Below, one piece after another: positions 14,063 through 19,040 of a DNA stretch of 19,040 bases. Source of the DNA: Nitrospirota bacterium. Lineage in GTDB: Bacteria; Nitrospirota; Thermodesulfovibrionia; Thermodesulfovibrionales; UBA6898. The notes beneath the pieces are model-generated. The model did not search any database and was not told the origin of the DNA. It was given only the letters and a program-made list of their open reading frames with translations. Made by a program: the position numbers and the translations under genes. Location: the NCBI GenBank assembly GCA_021787505.1, contig JAJYLU010000003.1:1-19040 (forward strand), written 5' to 3'. Each line of letters starts with the position of its first letter. The stretch's first letter is position 1.

Positions 14063-14491
14063 ATGCCGGTAAGGAAAGCAGAAGCGGTATGGGAAGGCAA
14101 TTTGGTGAAAGGGAAGGGGACGATGAAACTCGGAAGCGGGTCCTTTGAGGGGCCTTACTCATTTGCGTCCCGTTTTGAATCCGGAGCCGGAACGAACCCC
14201 GAGGAACTCATAGGCGCTGCTCATGCCGGATGTTTTTCTATGGCGTTTTCGCTTTTTCTCGAAAAGGCCGGATTCAGCCCCGAACGTATTCACACGTATG
14301 CGAAAGTGCATATCGACAAGGTTGGAGAAGGGTTCAAGATAACCACGATCGAACTCGAGACGCAGGCTAAGGTCTCAGGGATAGACGAAAAGAAATTTCA
14401 GGAACTCGCAGAGGCTACGAAGAAGGGTTGTCCGGTATCGGTGGCTCTGGCCGGAACAGAAATCAGATTAAAGGCGACATTGCTCAGCTGA
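14063..14491 (+). CDS. osmC: OsmC, thiol-dependent organic hydroperoxide peroxidase
   Basis: 142 residues, matching the length of E. coli OsmC and aligning along its length from memory (NLVKGKGT, SRFESGAGTNPEELIGAAHAGCFSMA, KKGCPVSVAL). It reduces organic hydroperoxides with a peroxidatic and a resolving cysteine; these are C57 (HAGCFSM) and C123 (KKGCPVS). The active-site Arg (R37) and Glu (E48) are also present. Cytoplasmic homodimer in characterised members. A strong AGGAGGTGGAGT ribosome binding site precedes the ATG. A repeat element lies just upstream. Its 3' end overlaps the stress-protein gene on the other strand by 8 bases. No OhrR-type regulator is next to it. Confidence 0.95.
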   Translation: MPVRKAEAVWEGNLVKGKGTMKLGSGSFEGPYSFASRFESGAGTNPEELIGAAHAGCFSMAFSLFLEKAGFSPERIHTYAKVHIDKVGEGFKITTIELETQAKVSGIDEKKFQELAEATKKGCPVSVALAGTEIRLKATLLS

Positions 14492-15386
14492 TACCCGATT
14501 CTCGCGGCACATCTGCCTTTGCGCAGGGTTTTCCGATCAGGACAGAGGATTCGGAGTTGCCCAGTATCCTTCTGGAGACGCTCCCCATCATGCCTTTCAT
14601 TCCCCTTAACCCCCTGCACCCTACGGCGATCATGTCGGCCTGAAGCGTTTTCTCCATGCTCAATATTTCGCGTGAGGGGTCGCCTGTCCTGAGCAGGTAA
14701 TCGATCTTACTGAAGCTGCCGCCCAGAGACGTTCGAGCCTGTTCAAAGATCCGCTCCGACTTTTTGTAGGTGGACGGTTTTGCCGTGAGCTCTTCGCGTA
14801 CTTCCTTCATGTATTTTTCAGGGATGTCCGGTACGAAGGAAAACGCGGTGTGCAATACCATGACCTCTGTTTCTGCCGGCAGAGGCAACGAAGCAAGAAA
14901 TTGTCCTGCGGCATCGGCGGTCGGGGATCCGTCTGTGGCAAAGATGACCTTCAGATTGCCTGATTCCTTCCACGAAGGGCGCTTAAAGACTAGCACCGGT
15001 ATCGCGGAATTGATTGCAACCGCCCTTGTCGCGCTCCCGAGAAACAATATCTGGACCCCTTTTACCCCTCTTGCCCCCATCACGATCAGGTCGGCGCCGT
15101 AGTCGCCAGCCTTTTCTATAATCGTTGTGTCCGGGTAGCCTTCTTCTTCGACCGTGACGACGTTTGCGTTGAGAGGCCCCAGTATTTGCGCTGAGGCATG
15201 CAGGATCTTCGGGGCGACTCTCTTGATTGCCCGCATGACTTGCGCGCTGTAGTCGTCTTCGTACGGAATCTCGCTGACCACGTGCAAGACAATGATCTCG
15301 TCCTTTTTCGAAAAATTGAACCGCGCGAGAAATTTTGCCGCCCCTTCCGAATATTCCGATCCGTCTGTCGCAAGCAGTACCTTCAT
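14484..15386 (-). CDS. Tandem-domain universal stress protein (UspA family)
   Basis: 300 residues from the ATG at 15386, preferred over the GTG at 15395 because AGAGGTGAT lies upstream at good spacing. Two USP domains: residues 1-136 (MKVLLATDGSEYS, then GARGVKGVQILFLGSATRAV) and about 145-290 (LKVIFATDGSPTA, then GCRGLRGMKGMMGSVSRR). Both show the G-2x-G-9x-G-(S/T) nucleotide-binding motif, so both may bind ATP. These cytoplasmic proteins accumulate under starvation or oxidative stress. Convergence with osmC, another stress gene, with an 8-base overlap of the 3' ends allows antisense interference between the transcripts. An extended -10 is seen upstream. Confidence 0.93.
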   Translation of the reverse strand: MKVLLATDGSEYSEGAAKFLARFNFSKKDEIIVLHVVSEIPYEDDYSAQVMRAIKRVAPKILHASAQILGPLNANVVTVEEEGYPDTTIIEKAGDYGADLIVMGARGVKGVQILFLGSATRAVAINSAIPVLVFKRPSWKESGNLKVIFATDGSPTADAAGQFLASLPLPAETEVMVLHTAFSFVPDIPEKYMKEVREELTAKPSTYKKSERIFEQARTSLGGSFSKIDYLLRTGDPSREILSMEKTLQADMIAVGCRGLRGMKGMMGSVSRRILGNSESSVLIGKPCAKADVPRESGIS

Positions 15387-15406
15387 CCTGATCACCTCTT
15401 ACCACC

Positions 15407-15415
15407 ATCTTATCA
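15407..15415 (-). promoter_or_regulatory. Putative extended -10 promoter of the stress protein gene
   Basis: Minus strand TGATAAGAT (TG, one base, TAAGAT), close to the TGTGATACAAT seen before the kinase and panC. Predicted start about 15400, leader of about 14 bases containing the ribosome binding site. Confidence 0.35.
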
Positions 15416-15792
15416 CGGAAAGAAAGAGGAGAGAACAGCGCAAATTTCTCGAATCGCAGTCGTGGATCAGGCATCCGGATCAAATGTAAGGCAGCAATCG
15501 ACAATACTTGATGTGAAGGACAGTGACCGATTATGGCCAAGTCGCCTGTTGCATCGGGAAATAAACACTGCCTCCTCATGATGTCCAATATCGACGAATA
15601 CGCAGTTATGACGAATCGAAACTAATAAGGATTTACGAAAGTAATAAGCACAGAGTATTGACAACACAGGATGAAATTGTTGTCACTTACGGAGCTTGCA
15701 TTTCCCTCTCAGCTCTACTAATATTGCAATTAAGAGCAACCATGCAATTATGTAACTGAGGGAGGAATGCCAGGCTCAAAAAATGGAGGAAA
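15416..15792. other. Intergenic region upstream of the adhesin-E-like gene
   Basis: About 380 bases between two divergent genes, AT-rich towards the right. Visible: a 7-bp inverted repeat TGACAAC-N13-GTTGTCA (15659-15685), a possible operator; a weak promoter TTGCAT-N17-TAATAT (15696-15724); GCAATTA twice (15725-15731 and 15744-15750); and the AATGGAGGAAA ribosome binding site of the next gene. No gene was seen. Confidence 0.4.
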
Positions 15793-16731
15793 ATGAAAAA
15801 GGTCTCTATATCTATTTTGGTACTATCTATATTTTGTCTTGCATGGTCGGGAGTCTCCTCCGCTGTAAGCCTGAAAGAGCAAAAAAAAAGACAAATTGCA
15901 GAATCAGCATATCAAATCAATAAGAGCCATGACAACCTGGGGCAAATAGCAGCGTCGGCGGTATCCCTTTGGCCCTCCTCTCCTCCAAATAACGCCATCT
16001 CTGCTATATTTTCATGGTTTAGCGATCCTTTCATTATTTACACATGGAGGGATGCTGGCGATACGTGGGTTCAGATTGTTCCACAAAAAGGCTCGCGCCC
16101 GTTTATATGTAGTTCATTTTTTACTATAGTTCAAAACGCTATCCAATTCGAAACCGTAAAATTAGACACGATCGCCGGAGATTCTCAGTGTGATCATGTT
16201 TTAATCACATCTATTTTCAGATTCACCCAGTGGTCTTTTAACACTACGAAGGCTGATCTTAATCAAGCCTTTACTCTTCTTTATGATGGAGGAACACGAA
16301 CACTATATAGCTTGAACGTGCCTCGGGATAGTTCTACGCCCTCCACTCCCCATGCGAATGCGGTCGCAGAGGGTGAGGAGTGGATAAGCTACAGTATAGG
16401 GTCCCCTGGTGAATCCTACTATGACTCAGAAAGTATTATTACTTATGTGGCTGAAGATATTGTACAGGTTTGGAGCAAGACGATATATTCAGATGAAGGG
16501 AAAAAATCCCTAGAACAAGATTATAAAGTGCCCGATATATCAGAATCTAAAAGTCTACAGGAATTTAATTGCCACACAAGAGAAACGCGGATTATAACAG
16601 CAGTGTACTACGACTCCTCGCAGAAAGAAGTTATCAATGCCGGCGACAAGCCGAGTGACTGGATGAACATACCTCCAGGAAGCAGAGCAGAGAATCTGTA
16701 CAAGATAGTGTGCAGGAAAGTGCAAAAATAG
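15793..16731 (+). CDS. Exported protein with C-terminal surface-adhesin-E-like domain
   Basis: 312 residues with a Sec signal peptide (MKKVSISILV..., likely cleavage after VSSA, residue 24). Residues about 30-190 are not recognised; they hold a WRDAGDTWVQIVP segment and two cysteines (FICSSFF, SQCDHV). The C-terminal part (about 195-310) has the layout of the adhesin-E-like domain: WISYSIG near its start, YYDSESI, VQVWSKTIYS, a cysteine in EFNCHTRETRI, YYDSSQKEV, WMNIPPGSRAENLYKIVC. In that family the two late cysteines likely form a disulfide. Periplasmic or surface location is expected; the link to adhesion is by domain name only. Base composition is visibly richer in A/T than neighbouring genes, hinting at acquisition. 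A good GGAGG ribosome binding site and a terminator overlapping the stop show a self-contained transcription unit. Confidence 0.75.
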   Translation: MKKVSISILVLSIFCLAWSGVSSAVSLKEQKKRQIAESAYQINKSHDNLGQIAASAVSLWPSSPPNNAISAIFSWFSDPFIIYTWRDAGDTWVQIVPQKGSRPFICSSFFTIVQNAIQFETVKLDTIAGDSQCDHVLITSIFRFTQWSFNTTKADLNQAFTLLYDGGTRTLYSLNVPRDSSTPSTPHANAVAEGEEWISYSIGSPGESYYDSESIITYVAEDIVQVWSKTIYSDEGKKSLEQDYKVPDISESKSLQEFNCHTRETRIITAVYYDSSQKEVINAGDKPSDWMNIPPGSRAENLYKIVCRKVQK

Positions 16732-16748
16732 GGGAGATCCCCCTATTT
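16726..16748 (+). terminator. Terminator hairpin overlapping the adhesin-E-like stop codon
   Basis: Perfect 9-bp stem AAATAGGGG/CCCCTATTT with loop AGATC. The TAG stop lies in the left arm. The tail is T/A-rich rather than a pure T-run. Confidence 0.6.
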
Positions 16749-16916
16749 ATGATAATTTCCGCTTGTACTTCGCGCGGGAAGCAGGCAGCTAGACTTACGG
16801 TGTACAGGAAGTATACTTTCGTGTGCAACCGGCCATGAATGGTCTTGCTTCCGAACGGAATAATTGAGGCCGCAGCTAAAATTATCCAGGTGAGGAATAA
16901 GGAAAAGTGATTTGAG

Positions 16917-17975
16917 TTACTCCCATATCTCCTTCTTGAGTGCATCGAGCAGTTCGCTCTCTTTAAGTCTCCGGACAATCTTGCCCTTCTTGAAGAGAAG
17001 GCCGGTCCCCTTTCCGCCTGCGATACCGACATCGGCCTCTCTCGCCTCGCCCGGGCCGTTCACGATGCAGCCCATCACCGCAACGGTTATGGGCTTATGG
17101 ACATCTTTCAGCAGGTTTTCCACCTTGGCCGCAAGTCCGCGTATGTCGATCTCGCATCTGCCGCACGTTGGGCAGGAAACGATGTTCGCCCCCTTTTCCC
17201 TTAGTCCTAGAGACTTGAGTATCTCGTAGGCTACCCTCACTTCCTCGGCCGGTTCTGCGGAGAGAGAGACACGGACGGTATCGCCGATGCCTTCCGCAAG
17301 AAGGATGCCGATGCCGACTGAGCTCTTAATCATTCCGGTAAAGGAAGGTCCCGCTTCGGATATGCCGACGTGGAGCGGATACCTGAATTTCCTTGAAAAT
17401 AGCCGGTACGCATCTACCGTGGTCGGCACGTTCGATGCCTTCAGCGAAACCTTGATGTCCCTGAAGCGCAGGGACTCGAGAATTTCGATATGCTCCGCCG
17501 CGCTTTCGACAAGCGCCTCGGGGGAAGGGTGGCGATATTTTGCGAGGAGTTTTTTGGAGAGCGATCCGGCGTTTACTCCGATCCTGATCGGAATATGCCT
17601 GTCGCGCGCTGCAGTGACGACCTCTTCCACCTTCCACCTTGCGCCGATGTTGCCCGGATTGATCCTCAGCCCGTCGATCCCCTGCCGGACAGCCTCGAGC
17701 GCCAGTTTCCAGTCGAAGTGGATATCGGCGATAATAGGGATCGATACGGATTTTTTGATTTTCCCGAGCGTCTCCGCCGCCTCCATGTCGGGTACAGCGA
17801 TCCTTATGATCTCGCAGCCCGCCTTTTCGAGCGTCCTGATCTGTCTTGCCGTCGCCTTCGCGTCCCGGGTATCGGTCTTCGTCATCGACTGGACGGAGAT
17901 CGGGCTGCCGCCTCCGATGGCAACACCGCCGACATAAACGACCCTCGTCTTTTTTCTCTTCAGAGGCATACTCAT
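16917..17975 (-). CDS. ispG: 4-hydroxy-3-methylbut-2-enyl diphosphate synthase
   Basis: Penultimate enzyme of the MEP isoprenoid pathway: a 4Fe-4S enzyme converting methylerythritol cyclodiphosphate to HMBPP with electrons from ferredoxin or flavodoxin; cytoplasmic. 352 residues, the usual bacterial size without the plant insert. The TIM-barrel half is recognisable by PISVQSMTKTDT, ADIHFDW and LRINPGNIG. The C-terminal half holds the cluster ligands C268 and C271 (CPTCGR), C303 (GCIVNGPGE) and E310. The start ATG overlaps the mltG stop by four bases (ATGA, 17972-17975), so the two are translationally coupled. No other MEP gene is in the window. Confidence 0.97.
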   Translation of the reverse strand: MSMPLKRKKTRVVYVGGVAIGGGSPISVQSMTKTDTRDAKATARQIRTLEKAGCEIIRIAVPDMEAAETLGKIKKSVSIPIIADIHFDWKLALEAVRQGIDGLRINPGNIGARWKVEEVVTAARDRHIPIRIGVNAGSLSKKLLAKYRHPSPEALVESAAEHIEILESLRFRDIKVSLKASNVPTTVDAYRLFSRKFRYPLHVGISEAGPSFTGMIKSSVGIGILLAEGIGDTVRVSLSAEPAEEVRVAYEILKSLGLREKGANIVSCPTCGRCEIDIRGLAAKVENLLKDVHKPITVAVMGCIVNGPGEAREADVGIAGGKGTGLLFKKGKIVRRLKESELLDALKKEIWE

Positions 17976-19040
17976 GGTATTTGTTCTTCCTTTTTCGGGA
18001 TGGACTGTTCGACTTGCATGCGCGACGCTGTCACGTCTCTTTCCCCTTCTTCCTCCATCTTCTTTTTTTCACGGTATGCCTTCACGGCAGCCTCGTGCTC
18101 GCCGAGCGTGACCGAAAATGTATGCGTCCCGTCATTATTCGATACGAAGTAGAGATACGGCACCTCTGCCGGGTTGAGGGCCGCCTCTATAGACTTCAAA
18201 CCAGGCGAGGCGATCGGTCCGGGCGGCAGTCCATTGATGACATATGTATTATAAGGTGTTTTCCGGCGAAGGTCCGTCATCGTGATCCTCTCTTTCGAAC
18301 TCTTGATCCCGTAGATAGATGTCGGATCGGCCTGAAGGGGCATGTGTTTTTTCAGTCTGTTATGATAGACCGCCGAGATCAACGGCCTCTCCTCATCTTT
18401 TATGGCCTCCTTTTCAATAATGGAGGCGAGCGTGAGGACTTCTGCCTCGGTCATGCCGCGCTGTTCGGTCTCCTCCATGAGATTGATCGAATATTTCTCC
18501 CGCATCTTGTCGATCATCACACCAAGTGCCTCTTCCAGGCCGACCCCTTTGGGGATGGTGTACGTGTCCGGGAATATATACCCTTCGACACTGGGGCTGT
18601 CGATATCATATGACTCGAGGAAGTCGGGGTCGTGCGCAAGCTTCATAAAATCCTCTTTCGTGGCAATCCCCGTTTTGACGAACGCGTCCGCAACCTCGAG
18701 GAGCGAGTCCCCCTCGAGGACCTTTATCTGATACTCGATGATACGGCCCCTGAGGATGATTTTGAATATGTCAAGGGGACTCATGTTGGCCCAGATCGAA
18801 TAAAACCCGGCCCTGATCTTTCTGTCAGCGCCGGTCAGCCTGCCTAATAAAAGGAAGAGCTTCCCGTCCCTGATGAGCTTTTGGGCCGAAAGGATATCGA
18901 CTGCCTCCCTGAAAGTCGCGCCCTTCGGGATCTCGATTTCCGTGTATTTGTTTACGTTTTGAGCGGGCACGAGCATCTCGAAGGCGGCATAGGAACCGGC
19001 CAGGACAATAATCATGACGAATATGAGAACAATATTATTC
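17972..19040 (-). CDS. mltG: Endolytic murein transglycosylase MltG (5' end beyond window)
   Basis: Inner-membrane lytic transglycosylase that cuts nascent glycan strands and so limits peptidoglycan chain length. The ATG at 19015 lies inside the membrane segment. The frame stays open to the window edge and adds NNIVLIFV before it, so the true start is outside. After the single helix come a LysM-like module and the YceG domain: VEGYIFPDTY, then the catalytic motif LASIIEKEA (Glu about 201 counted from the internal Met), ERPLISAVYHNRL, LQADPTSIYG, PYNTYVINGLPPGPIASPG and YLYFVSNNDGTHTFS. The C terminus is a charged tail. It is upstream of ispG and overlaps it by 4 bases. Confidence 0.95.
   Translation of the reverse strand, partial: NNIVLIFVMIIVLAGSYAAFEMLVPAQNVNKYTEIEIPKGATFREAVDILSAQKLIRDGKLFLLLGRLTGADRKIRAGFYSIWANMSPLDIFKIILRGRIIEYQIKVLEGDSLLEVADAFVKTGIATKEDFMKLAHDPDFLESYDIDSPSVEGYIFPDTYTIPKGVGLEEALGVMIDKMREKYSINLMEETEQRGMTEAEVLTLASIIEKEAIKDEERPLISAVYHNRLKKHMPLQADPTSIYGIKSSKERITMTDLRRKTPYNTYVINGLPPGPIASPGLKSIEAALNPAEVPYLYFVSNNDGTHTFSVTLGEHEAAVKAYREKKKMEEEGERDVTASRMQVEQSIPKKEEQIP

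Overview
The window is about 19 kb of bacterial chromosome with moderately high GC. It carries 15 protein genes on both strands, and no rRNA, tRNA, CRISPR array or intact transposase could be recognised. The gene set suggests an anaerobic or microaerophilic diderm: a ferredoxin-fused corrinoid-protein activator of the kind used with corrinoid methyltransferases and the Wood-Ljungdahl pathway, a Tat-exported split-Soret-type cytochrome, an outer-membrane barrel, IspG, and short GCTGAAAAA-ended intergenic repeats. Nitrospirota or a Desulfobacterota-like lineage would fit. This is inference; no taxonomic marker lies in the window.

Layout. 1-1273: 3' part of a DEAD-box RNA helicase. 1274-2573: gene-poor stretch with a composite inverted-repeat element, one small exported unknown protein and a 580-base gap. 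2574-7086, minus strand: ettA, an M24 metallopeptidase and an atypical sensor histidine kinase; a short repeat element lies between ettA and the peptidase. 7162-10646, minus strand: four envelope proteins (NosL/beta-barrel fusion, split-Soret-type cytochrome, small exported Cys protein, small membrane protein), which I read as a metal or redox handling cluster. 10830-12695, plus strand: the corrinoid activator. Convergent with it is panC (minus), separated by a multi-hairpin repeat. 13861-14000: second copy of the short repeat. 14063-15386: osmC and a tandem universal stress protein, converging with an 8-base overlap. 15793-16731: an AT-richer adhesin-E-like exported protein with its own terminator. 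16917-19040, minus strand: ispG and mltG, translationally coupled by a 4-base overlap; mltG runs off the window.

Most likely new biology: (i) the NosL domain fused to a Met/His-rich outer-membrane barrel, with its redox neighbours; (ii) the adjacent kinase-like protein with degenerate H and DxGxG boxes; (iii) the repeat elements with shared ends; (iv) three genes without ribosome binding sites whose predicted promoters sit directly on the start codon, suggesting leaderless mRNAs. Promoter calls are by eye and tentative.
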